From: Flavobacteriales bacterium
GTDB taxonomy: Bacteria > Bacteroidota > Bacteroidia > Flavobacteriales_F > PHOS-HE28
Length of the DNA: 13,710 bases
Direction: 5' to 3'
NCBI GenBank assembly: GCA_024640205.1
Contig: JAHEFL010000009.1
Coordinates: 1-13,710, forward strand
Shown here piece by piece: positions 7,933 through 13,710 of this stretch. The position numbers were made by a program, and so were the translations under genes. Under the pieces are notes generated by a model, which saw nothing but the letters and a program-made list of their open reading frames with translations, was not told the origin of the DNA and did not search any database. The number at the start of each line of letters is the position of its first letter. The first letter of the stretch is position 1.

Positions 7933-8288
7933 ACCTGGAAACGTTCCGGTCGCATTGCATGGGCAAACCGGGTTTCAGTGAAGACCTTCCGTTCAGACCT
8001 GAGGTGCTCGTGTTCCGGGTTGGTCCGAAGATCTTCGCGTTGATGGATATCGATCGCTTCGAAAGCGTCAATTTGAAATGCGATCCGGAACGGGCGGCGG
8101 AGCTACGTGCGCAATACGCAGGGATCATTCCAGGCTACCACATGAACAAACGCCATTGGAACACGGTGATCACGGACGGCAGCGTACCCCATCGGCTTGT
8201 CTTGGAGCTTGCGGACCACAGTTATGATCTGGTCCGATCGTCGCTTCCGGCCAAGTTGCGAAAAGAGCTTGTCCAGATAGGCCTCTGA
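7929..8288 (+). CDS. MmcQ/YjbR family protein
   Basis: This small protein of 119 residues matches the MmcQ/YjbR family, which adopts a double-wing fold and is often called DNA-binding, although a function is not established. Visible family features are an N-terminal helix with GKPGFSEDLPF at 12-22, the VLVFRVGPKIFALMDI strand pair at 26-41, SVNLKCDPERAAELR at 46-60, the PGYHMNKRHWNTV block at 68-80, and a final helix with DLVRSSLPAKLRKEL. The length is typical. The start codon overlaps the cyclase stop by 4 nt (ATGA), so it is probably translated from the same message. The next gene begins after a 63-nt gap that carries a promoter-like box, so this is the likely last gene of the hemW operon. 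Confidence 0.88.
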   Translation: MNLETFRSHCMGKPGFSEDLPFRPEVLVFRVGPKIFALMDIDRFESVNLKCDPERAAELRAQYAGIIPGYHMNKRHWNTVITDGSVPHRLVLELADHSYDLVRSSLPAKLRKELVQIGL

Positions 8289-8318
8289 TCGTGTGAAGTG
8301 ACCATGTTGCTCAGCGAA

Positions 8319-8326
8319 TAGCTTTG
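8319..8326 (+). promoter_or_regulatory. Candidate Bacteroidota promoter -7 box (TAGCTTTG)
   Basis: TAGCTTTG is a perfect match to TAnnTTTG, the -7 element of Bacteroidota primary promoters. It lies in the 63-nt gap between the MmcQ/YjbR gene and the DUF502 gene. A start site about 7 nt downstream would give a leader of roughly 19 nt before the ATG at 8352. The expected -33 TTG at 17-23 nt upstream is missing: AGTG at 8297-8300 is the nearest fit by spacing, and the only nearby TTG (8307-8309) is too close. An eight-base match can occur by chance, so the call rests on its placement in one of the few gaps between genes. Confidence 0.35.
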
Positions 8327-8351
8327 CGCCACATCAGGACACACATTGGAA

Positions 8352-8927
8352 ATGACCAGGCGACGGATCGGTAGAGCACTGATCGGATACTTCTTCAGAG
8401 GTCTGTTGGTCCTCGTGCCGGCCACCCTTACCATCTGGGCCGTTTGGCGCACCCTGGCCTTTCTGGACACCATCATCGAAACGGAGGTTCCGGGGCTGGG
8501 GATCCTTATCCTGCTCGCGATCATCACCGGGGCGGGATGGTTGGCGAGCACCTTGCTCTTTCAGCCACTTGCCGATCTGGTGGAGGATCTTCTGCATCGG
8601 ATACCCTTCCTAAAGACCATGTACAGTGCCCTGAAGGATCTGGTGGAAGCCCTGGTGGGCAACAAGAAGAAGTTCGATCGTCCCGTATTGGTAAAACTCG
8701 GTCAGGGCATGGATGTGGAGCGGGCTGGCTTCATCACACAGGAAGATCTCGGCCATCTCGGTGTGACCAAGGATAAAGTGGCTGTTTACATGCCTCATGC
8801 CTTTGCCTGGAGCGGCAACCTGATCATCGTTCCGGCCGTGAACGTTACACCCTTGGACGCCCGGGCCACGGATGTGATGAAATTCATCCTGAGCGGCGGC
8901 GTTTCAAAGGTGGATGAGGAAAATTGA
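8352..8927 (+). CDS. DUF502 family membrane protein
   Basis: This 191-residue inner-membrane protein matches DUF502. Two hydrophobic spans lie at about 14-35 (FFRGLLVLVPATLTIWAVW) and 48-70 (GLGILILLAIITGAGWLAST). They are followed by the characteristic amphipathic region LHRIPFLKTMYSALKDLVE (81-99) and a soluble domain ending in YMPHAFAWSGNLIIVPAVNV (146-165). This spacing and the IPFLKTMYSALKDLVE block are diagnostic. The function is unknown in bacteria; plant relatives (LCV/COV type) affect vascular development, which says little here. The frame opens at a TTG two codons earlier (8346), but the ATG at 8352 gives the usual short basic N-terminus MTRRRIG. A TAnnTTTG box lies 26 nt upstream. 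The stop is 35 nt before the coiled-coil gene. Confidence 0.9.
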   Translation: MTRRRIGRALIGYFFRGLLVLVPATLTIWAVWRTLAFLDTIIETEVPGLGILILLAIITGAGWLASTLLFQPLADLVEDLLHRIPFLKTMYSALKDLVEALVGNKKKFDRPVLVKLGQGMDVERAGFITQEDLGHLGVTKDKVAVYMPHAFAWSGNLIIVPAVNVTPLDARATDVMKFILSGGVSKVDEEN

Positions 8928-8962
8928 ACGAGCGGCACGGAGCTTGTCGCACCGCGAAGGTC

Positions 8963-9838
8963 ATGACGCACAATTTCATTTGGTCGGTGTCATTCCTGGT
9001 CACCATGATTGCAGGCACGCTCCGTGCGCAGGAACAGGTCCAAGCGTCCTCCTTTTCCTTCAGCGATGGGATACACCCGACATTCCGCTGCCAATTCGAG
9101 GGAACGGACATGAAATATGTCGAAAGCTGGTGGCGCGACGAATTGAAGGGGATCAGTGCCTCCGTGAGTTCCAAAAAGGAATTGACCGCCTCATCCGTTC
9201 TGGTTCCGAGCATATCATCGGACACGCTTCGGATCCAAGTGAAGGTGGAGCAACGGAAAGGCAGTCCGCATACCCTCGCTCACGTAGCGATCAAGAGCAC
9301 GGCAGGATACGTCGGCCCGGATAGTGAGGCACGCCTCTACGATGCATCGCAGGCATTCGTGGAGCAACGTTCCACAGGATTGCGGCGGCAACTGGCGCAG
9401 CAGGAACTGACCGTGGCTGAAAAAGGGTTGAGCGCTCTGCGCAACGCATTGAACGACCTGGAGAGGGAACAGGAGCGCGCGCGATCATCGGTCGAGAAGC
9501 AAAAACAACGGGCTGCAGAGGCCGTGGAGGATCAGGAACGCACCCGTCAGCAATTGGATGCAATGAGCGATCCCTTGAAAAAGCAGCAGCGAACAACGGA
9601 TTCCGATCCGAGCGAGGAGAACATGAAGGACCTGAAGGACCTGCAAAAGGAACATGACCGCATCAGTGGTCGCCACCAGAAAGCGATCGAGGCAGAAACG
9701 GGAGCGTTGAAGAAAGTGAGCGAATTGGAGTGGTCCATTCGGCAGAACGAGGAGGACCAGGTCAAGAAGAAGGCCTCCATTGCCGAACAGGAAACGCTTG
9801 TGACCGCCTTGCAGGAAAAGCTGGAGCGTATCCGCTGA
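8963..9838 (+). CDS. Exported coiled-coil protein of unknown function
   Basis: I cannot name this protein. From the ATG at 8963 it has 291 residues. A signal peptide is likely at 1-22, with a hydrophobic core (FIWSVSFLVTMIAGTL) and probable cleavage after LRA. Residues about 30-135 look like a small folded domain, with FRCQFEGTDMKYVESWWRDE at 41-60, where a conserved-looking Trp pair sits, and a strand-rich section up to ARLYDASQAF. From about 138 to the end it is almost entirely charged heptad-like sequence (Glu, Lys, Arg, Gln with spaced Leu), a long coiled coil broken by a DPSEEN turn near 215-220. As I recall, similar domain-plus-coiled-coil exported proteins occur across Bacteroidota without known role. 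The frame extends up to a TTG at 8924 that overlaps the DUF502 stop, but that start would bury the signal peptide. Likely co-transcribed with DUF502. Confidence 0.75.
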   Translation: MTHNFIWSVSFLVTMIAGTLRAQEQVQASSFSFSDGIHPTFRCQFEGTDMKYVESWWRDELKGISASVSSKKELTASSVLVPSISSDTLRIQVKVEQRKGSPHTLAHVAIKSTAGYVGPDSEARLYDASQAFVEQRSTGLRRQLAQQELTVAEKGLSALRNALNDLEREQERARSSVEKQKQRAAEAVEDQERTRQQLDAMSDPLKKQQRTTDSDPSEENMKDLKDLQKEHDRISGRHQKAIEAETGALKKVSELEWSIRQNEEDQVKKKASIAEQETLVTALQEKLERIR

Positions 9839-9861
9839 ATTACCGGGCCTAACTTTCCGGC

Positions 9862-9879
9862 GCTGCCACACTGGGCAGC
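9862..9879 (+). other. GC-rich hairpin downstream of the coiled-coil gene
   Basis: GCTGCC at 9862-9867 and GGCAGC at 9874-9879 form a perfect six-pair stem with a six-base loop, in the 59-nt gap before the transporter gene. There is no T-run after it, so it does not meet the intrinsic terminator pattern. It could still be a weak terminator or an mRNA-end stabiliser, or lie in the transporter leader. Confidence 0.3.
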
Positions 9880-9897
9880 ATATGCTCATACCCTGGA

Positions 9898-10800
9898 ATG
9901 GAACGGAGGAATGCTTTACTACTGTTGCACCTGACGGTATTCCTGTGGGGATTCACAGGCATCTTTGGCCGTTTGATCGAGCAACCCGCCGATCAACTCG
10001 TTTACCTCCGCACCATAATCGCGATCCTGGGTCTGTTGTTGGCCGGTTGGTGGATGGGATTTCCGGTGATCCCGAACCGGCATGATGTAGGACATCATCT
10101 GTTCACCGGTGTCATCATTGCTGCACATTGGTTCACGTTCTATCATGCCATCAAGGTCGGCACGGTATCCGTGGCGGTCGCATGTTTGTCCGCAAGCACG
10201 GTCTTCACCGCGCTGATGGAACCGTTATGGAACAAGCAGCGTGTGAAACCGTTCGAGTTGTTGCTCGGGTTTCTGGTCATATTGGCACTGATCCTCATTT
10301 TCGGGTTGGAGGTGGAATACAGACTGAGCATACTGGTGGCGACACTTTCCGCTTTGCTCTCAGCATGGTTCACCGTGGTCAACGGCAGGCTTATCAAACG
10401 CGATCATGCGGGTCGCATCGGACTCTATGAGTTGATCGGAGCCGCGGGATCGGTGTGTATCTGGCTGGCCGTGGAAGGCAGACTACCACCTCCGCTATGG
10501 CACCTTCCGGGAGATCAGATCCTATGGCACCTCCTGCTCGGGCTCGCATGCACATCCTTCGCTTTCGTGGCCGGTATCGCGGTCATGCGTCAGCTCTCGG
10601 CATTCACCGTATCCCTGACGGTGAACCTTGAACCGGTTTATAGTATCGTGCTCGCCCTTTTGATCTGGCGCGGTGAGGAACGCCTGCATGCAGGTAGTTA
10701 CCTCGGTTTTGCCCTGATCCTTGCCTGCCTTTTTGCCAATGGCTGGTTCACCCGTCGATGGGAACGCCGCAATAACCCCGGAACGGTGTTGACCGGATAG
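9898..10800 (+). CDS. EamA/DMT superfamily transporter, ten membrane helices
   Basis: This 300-residue inner-membrane protein has the ten-helix, two-repeat form of the drug/metabolite transporter superfamily. Hydrophobic spans lie near 7-25, 36-53, 66-82, 90-108, 118-137, 143-162, 173-192, 206-226, 232-253 and 264-284. Each half is an EamA unit, and the second half contains the typical NLEPVYSIVLALLIWRGEERL-like end at 243-263. HLTVFLWGFTGIFGRLI at the start matches the usual first helix. Families of this shape export amino acids, nucleosides or other metabolites; nothing here fixes the substrate. The ATG at 9898 gives a short, mildly basic N-terminus. The following gene begins 15 nt after the stop, so the two are probably expressed together, which would pair a transporter with the halotyrosine-type flavoenzyme; that link is inference only. 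Confidence 0.9.
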   Translation: MERRNALLLLHLTVFLWGFTGIFGRLIEQPADQLVYLRTIIAILGLLLAGWWMGFPVIPNRHDVGHHLFTGVIIAAHWFTFYHAIKVGTVSVAVACLSASTVFTALMEPLWNKQRVKPFELLLGFLVILALILIFGLEVEYRLSILVATLSALLSAWFTVVNGRLIKRDHAGRIGLYELIGAAGSVCIWLAVEGRLPPPLWHLPGDQILWHLLLGLACTSFAFVAGIAVMRQLSAFTVSLTVNLEPVYSIVLALLIWRGEERLHAGSYLGFALILACLFANGWFTRRWERRNNPGTVLTG

Positions 10801-10815
10801 TAATGACCTGCGAAC

Positions 10816-11487
10816 ATGGAACATGAGAACGCGTTCATCCCCTTGGTCTTCGAACACCGTACTCCTGCGTCCTTGCTGGAACGTGCAAAGGCTTTCAGGG
10901 AGCACATGGCGAAGCGGCGTACGGTGCGGCATTTCAGCGATGAGCCGGTGTCCCTCTCAGTGATGGAGGAAATTGTACGGGCGGCTGGAACGGCCCCCAG
11001 TGGAGCGCATAAGCAGCCCTGGACCTTTTGCCTCGTGGGTGACCCGGACCTTAAGAGGCGGATCAGGGAAGCGGCGGAGACAGAGGAAAGGATCAACTAC
11101 GAAAGCCGCATGAGCGAAGAGTGGAAGCAGGACCTTAAACCCTTCGCCACTGATTGGAACAAGCCATTCCTGGAAACCGCACCATGGCTGGTGATCGTGT
11201 TCAAGCGCGCTTATGAACTCGATGCGGATGGCAGAAAACACCAGAACTACTACGTTCAAGAGAGCGTAGGGATCGCGACGGGCATGCTCCTATCCGCGGC
11301 CCACCAAGCAGGATTGGCCACCCTCACCCACACTCCGAGCCCCATGAATTTTCTTGGCGAGATATTATCGCGACCAGCCAACGAGCGCCCTTTTCTCCTG
11401 ATCCCCATGGGGTTCCCGGCAAAGGATTGCCTTGTTCCGGACCTTGAGCGCAAGCCACTTTCGGAGATCCTGCGGACCTACCTGTAG
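10816..11487 (+). CDS. Nitroreductase-fold flavoprotein resembling iodotyrosine deiodinase
   Basis: This 223-residue protein has the nitroreductase fold and probably binds FMN. FMN contacts are expected from RRTVRHFS (34-41) and [10 protein letters not shown] (60-69). It matches the iodotyrosine deiodinase (IYD) subgroup well. Against human IYD as I recall it, TAPSGAHxxPWTF, the EExINYxxRM lid, the TxWxKxxLxTAP segment and the final VPDLxRKPL block line up. The three IYD residues that grip the zwitterion of halotyrosine (Glu157, Tyr161 and Lys182 in human) correspond here to E91, Y95 and K116, and the lid Tyr is seen in [10 protein letters not shown] Thr-rich THTP (171-174) is in the right place for the flavin-contacting threonine. 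The family reductively removes halogen from tyrosine; the bacterial role is unclear. There is no N-terminal membrane anchor, unlike vertebrate IYD. The alignment is from memory, so substrate remains a prediction. Confidence 0.87.
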   Translation: MEHENAFIPLVFEHRTPASLLERAKAFREHMAKRRTVRHFSDEPVSLSVMEEIVRAAGTAPSGAHKQPWTFCLVGDPDLKRRIREAAETEERINYESRMSEEWKQDLKPFATDWNKPFLETAPWLVIVFKRAYELDADGRKHQNYYVQESVGIATGMLLSAAHQAGLATLTHTPSPMNFLGEILSRPANERPFLLIPMGFPAKDCLVPDLERKPLSEILRTYL

Positions 11488-11495
11488 ATCATGGC

Positions 11496-11524
11496 TTGCG
11501 CATATCGAAAATGTCTTTCCTTTG
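11496..11524 (+). promoter_or_regulatory. Candidate promoter for acpP
   Basis: TTG at 11496-11498 is followed after 18 nt by TTCCTTTG at 11517-11524, one mismatch from TAnnTTTG. The spacing fits the Bacteroidota -33/-7 arrangement. Transcription would begin near 11531, about 22 nt before the acpP ATG. A separate promoter for a highly expressed gene is expected here, but the second base of the -7 box is T instead of A, so this is tentative. Confidence 0.3.
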
Positions 11525-11552
11525 CAGCCTGTTCAACCAACAACGCACCGAC

Positions 11553-11789
11553 ATGTCGGACATCAAGTCAAGGGTCATCGCCATCATCGTGGATAAGCTC
11601 GGGGTCGATCAAGCCGAGGTAACACCTGAGGCGAGCTTTACGAACGACCTTGGCGCTGACAGCCTCGATACCGTCGAACTCATCATGGAGTTCGAAAAGG
11701 AATTCAACATCGCCATCCCTGACGACCAGGCCGAAAAGATCCAGACCGTGGGTCAGGCTGTGGATTACGTCGAGAAGAACGCGAAGTAA
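11553..11789 (+). CDS. acpP: Acyl carrier protein
   Basis: This acidic 78-residue protein carries growing acyl chains on a phosphopantetheine arm in fatty acid synthesis. The attachment site is S37 in the [11 protein letters not shown] motif (33-43), which is intact, and the helix-three region [19 protein letters not shown] is typical. The length is exactly that of bacterial AcpP. The frame extends up to a TTG at 11496, but the ATG at 11553 gives the normal MSDIKSRV start, so the 19 extra residues are rejected. It is followed 24 nt later by fabF, its direct partner enzyme, and then rnc, an order common in bacteria. A GC hairpin begins at the base after the stop codon. Confidence 0.97.
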   Translation: MSDIKSRVIAIIVDKLGVDQAEVTPEASFTNDLGADSLDTVELIMEFEKEFNIAIPDDQAEKIQTVGQAVDYVEKNAK

Positions 11790-11804
11790 GCCCGGATACC
11801 GGGC
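11790..11804 (+). other. GC hairpin between acpP and fabF
   Basis: GCCCGG at 11790-11795 and CCGGGC at 11799-11804 form a perfect six-pair all-GC stem around a three-base loop, starting right after the acpP stop. No T-run follows, and fabF starts 9 nt later. It could slow transcription, protect the acpP 3' end after cleavage, or hinder fabF initiation, any of which would let acpP be made in excess of fabF. The structure is seen; the role is inferred. Confidence 0.5.
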
Positions 11805-11813
11805 ACCTACCGG

Positions 11814-13064
11814 ATGCAGCTCAGACGCGTCGTAGTTACCGGTATGGGTGCGCTCACTCCCTTGGGCAATACGCTTGATGCGTATTGGAACGGGTTGGTG
11901 AGCGGCCTGAGCGGGGCTGCACCCATAACGCGTTTCGATGCCGCAAAATTCAAGACCCGTTTCGCCTGTGAGGTGAAAGGGTTCAATGCGGAGGACTTCA
12001 TCGATAGGAAGGAGGCGCGTAAGATGGATCCGTACACACAGTTCGCTGTGGTATGCGCGGATGAAGCCATCAAGGACTCCGGCCTGGAACTGGACAAAGA
12101 GGACAGGGAGCGCATCGGCGTGATCTGGGGTAGCGGCATCGGCGGTCTGAAAACATTCCAGGACGAGTGCATCGCCTTTGGGAAAGGGGATGGAACACCG
12201 CGTTTCAACCCCTTCTTCATCCCGAAGATGATCGCGGACAGTGCTTCCGGCTTGATCAGCATGCGGCACACCCTGCATGGTCCCAGCTATGTTACGGTGA
12301 GTGCTTGTGCCTCAGGCAACAATGCACTGATCGATGCCTACAATTACATCCGCTTGGGAACCTGTGTGGCCGTGGTATCAGGGGGAAGCGAAGCAGCGGT
12401 ATACGAGGCCGGGGTCGGGGGGTTCAATGCGCTGCATGCCATGAGCGTGCGGAACGATGATCCCGCAACGGCCAGCCGTCCTTATGATAAGGACCGGGAC
12501 GGGTTCGTATTGGGAGAAGGTGGTGCCGCGCTCATCCTGGAGGACCTGGAACATGCTTTGGCGAGAGGTGCGAAGATCTATGCAGAGGTGATCGGGGGTG
12601 GCATGAGCAGTGATGCCTATCACATCACCGCACCCCATCCCGAAGGTCTTGGTGCTGAACTGTGCATGAAACATGCGCTTCATGATGCCGGTATTGCTGC
12701 GGATGAGATCGACTACATCAACACACATGGGACCAGCACTCCCATTGGCGACCCTCAGGAGGTCAAAGCGATACAGCGCTTGTTCGGTGAACACGCTTAT
12801 GCATTGAACATCAGTGCCACCAAGAGCATGACGGGGCATTTGCTGGGTGGGGCTGGTGCTGTGGAGGCCGTGGCGACGATCATGGCCGTAAAAACCGATA
12901 TCGTGCCTCCGACGATCAATCATTTCACGGACGATCCGGAGCTTGACCCCAAGTTGAATTTCACATTCAACAAGGCACAGGAACGCACGGTGAACACCGC
13001 TTTGAGCAACACCTTCGGCTTCGGTGGTCACAACACGACCGTGATCTTCCGAAAGTACCGGTAG
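11814..13064 (+). CDS. fabF: Beta-ketoacyl-ACP synthase II
   Basis: This condensing enzyme extends acyl-ACP with malonyl-ACP in fatty acid elongation. The thiolase-fold catalytic set is complete: nucleophile C165 in VSACASGNN, H305 in NTHGTSTPIGD, the conserved Lys K337 in ATKSMTGH, and H342 in the same block. The gating loop GFGGHNTTV lies at 402-410. At 416 residues it has normal length. The C165/H305/H342 spacing matches E. coli FabF (C163/H303/H340) with a two-residue shift. FabF is preferred over FabB because of its length, the GSEAAV block and the acpP-fabF arrangement. The ATG at 11814 gives the standard MQLRRVVVTGMG start. The next gene begins 6 nt after the stop and is in the same frame. 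Confidence 0.96.
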   Translation: MQLRRVVVTGMGALTPLGNTLDAYWNGLVSGLSGAAPITRFDAAKFKTRFACEVKGFNAEDFIDRKEARKMDPYTQFAVVCADEAIKDSGLELDKEDRERIGVIWGSGIGGLKTFQDECIAFGKGDGTPRFNPFFIPKMIADSASGLISMRHTLHGPSYVTVSACASGNNALIDAYNYIRLGTCVAVVSGGSEAAVYEAGVGGFNALHAMSVRNDDPATASRPYDKDRDGFVLGEGGAALILEDLEHALARGAKIYAEVIGGGMSSDAYHITAPHPEGLGAELCMKHALHDAGIAADEIDYINTHGTSTPIGDPQEVKAIQRLFGEHAYALNISATKSMTGHLLGGAGAVEAVATIMAVKTDIVPPTINHFTDDPELDPKLNFTFNKAQERTVNTALSNTFGFGGHNTTVIFRKYR

Positions 13065-13070
13065 CTCCCC

Positions 13071-13710
13071 TTGATCAGGATCCTATTCAGCCGAGCGCGT
13101 AACGCCGAGGAGAGGCGGGTGCGGGCGTGGTGTCGGCAGACCTTTCATCTAACTCCTGGCGATCTGCCATTGTACCGGCAGGCGCTGAGGCACAGTAGTG
13201 CCGTCCCAGAGGACCGACCCGATATCCCGGACAATGAGCGGCTTGAGTTCCTTGGGGATTCCATCCTGGACTCCATCATCGGGGAAATGCTCTTCAATCG
13301 TTACCCGGATAAACCCGAGGGGTTCCTCACCCGGATGCGCAGCAAGTTGGTGAGCCGTGCGCAGCTGAATGCGTTGGCCAAGGATATCGGGATCGTGCGG
13401 GTGATGGAGAGTAACGTTGCTCGTACGCATGAGTCCTCGGTCCCGGGGAATGCGCTTGAAGCCCTGATCGGGTCCATCTTTTTGGACAAGGGTTTCGAAC
13501 GGACGAGAAAGGCGGTGGTGAAGCTTCTCCTGCACCATGTCGACCTGGAAGAAGTGGCCAAGGAGGACAAGGACGGAAAGAGCCGGTTGCTTGAATGGGG
13601 CCAGAAGCGCCGGAGGAAAGTGGAATTCGTTATCAGGGAGGAAGGAAGCGGCAGGAACCGGACCTATGTGGCTGAGGTGCTCATTGATAGCAAGGTGCGT
13701 GGCACCGGGT
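13071..13710 (+). CDS. rnc: Ribonuclease III, 3' end beyond the window
   Basis: This partial gene encodes RNase III, which cuts double-stranded RNA, including rRNA precursors. Numbered from TTG 13071, 213 residues are visible. The signature NERLEFLGDSILD spans 55-67 with catalytic E59 and D63. The second metal site lies in GNALEALIGSIFLD (126-139), giving E130, but the residue matching E. coli D114 is N127. A double-stranded RNA-binding domain begins near 168 (DGKSRLLEWGQK) and is cut off at the window end, with perhaps 30-40 residues missing. No ATG occurs upstream of the conserved domain after the fabF stop, so the start is TTG 13071 or possibly GTG 13119; the former keeps the N-terminal helix and sits 6 nt from fabF. 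The gene follows acpP-fabF as in many bacteria. Confidence 0.93.
   Translation, partial: MIRILFSRARNAEERRVRAWCRQTFHLTPGDLPLYRQALRHSSAVPEDRPDIPDNERLEFLGDSILDSIIGEMLFNRYPDKPEGFLTRMRSKLVSRAQLNALAKDIGIVRVMESNVARTHESSVPGNALEALIGSIFLDKGFERTRKAVVKLLLHHVDLEEVAKEDKDGKSRLLEWGQKRRRKVEFVIREEGSGRNRTYVAEVLIDSKVRGTG

Noticed and set aside
8924..8962. TTG start of the coiled-coil gene overlapping the DUF502 stop
   Set aside because: It would put 13 polar residues ahead of a good signal peptide that begins naturally at the ATG at 8963.
9850..9857. TAACTTTC as a promoter for the DMT transporter
   Set aside because: It has one mismatch at the conserved last G, and no TTG lies at the needed distance upstream; the nearest is about 38 nt away.
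12378..13031. A 217-codon - strand open frame inside fabF
   Set aside because: It is antisense to conserved catalytic FabF sequence and has no recognisable features.
13149..13570. Two - strand open frames near the window end
   Set aside because: They lie antisense to the RNase III gene, whose motifs are unmistakable on the + strand.
1..13710. Mobile elements, CRISPR arrays, tRNA or rRNA genes, defence or phage genes
   Set aside because: No transposase, integrase, direct-repeat array, tRNA cloverleaf or rRNA-like segment was seen. Every sizeable coding stretch is housekeeping, envelope or metabolic.

Overview
This 13.7 kb stretch looks like ordinary chromosomal DNA from a GC-rich member of the Bacteroidota, most likely near Flavobacteriales. 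The evidence is the protein set, including an AHQLGTPL-type histidine kinase, a YraN protein beginning MAEHN, a pseudouridine synthase with a long Arg/Gly/Lys-rich leader, a cyclase followed by an MmcQ/YjbR protein, and acpP-fabF-rnc. Shine-Dalgarno sequences are mostly absent, and at least one gap holds a perfect TAnnTTTG box, the -7 element of Bacteroidota promoters. The taxonomic placement is inference from recalled family features, not a search. All thirteen supported genes lie on the + strand. I see no transposase, integrase, phage gene, tRNA, rRNA or CRISPR array.

Layout. Positions 55-1570: a YraN-family nuclease-fold protein overlaps a 23S-type pseudouridine synthase by 17 nt. Positions 1571-1782: a 212-nt gap with no gene but three imperfect hairpins in a row. 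Positions 1783-5994: a large AsmA-like envelope protein, followed 6 nt later by a membrane histidine kinase with an internally duplicated sensor region. Positions 6054-8288: hemW, a cyclase-family hydrolase and a small MmcQ/YjbR protein, overlapping by 11 and 4 nt, so almost certainly one transcript. Positions 8352-9838: a DUF502 membrane protein and an exported coiled-coil protein of unknown function, preceded by the TAnnTTTG box. Positions 9898-11487: an EamA/DMT transporter and a flavoprotein that resembles iodotyrosine deiodinase more than a generic nitroreductase. Positions 11553-13710: acyl carrier protein, the condensing enzyme FabF, and RNase III, which runs off the window end and starts at TTG.

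How the genes work together. AcpP carries the acyl chains that FabF extends, with a GC hairpin lying in the 24 nt between them. RluB-type synthase and RNase III both act on rRNA. HemW supplies heme to respiratory proteins. AsmA, DUF502 and the histidine kinase point to envelope maintenance and sensing, but no response regulator is nearby. I found no convincing undescribed multi-gene system. The points most worth a second look are the deiodinase-like enzyme with its substrate-lid residues intact, the doubly duplicated kinase sensor, the structured 212-nt spacer, the acpP/fabF hairpin, and the Asn at a catalytic metal position in RNase III.
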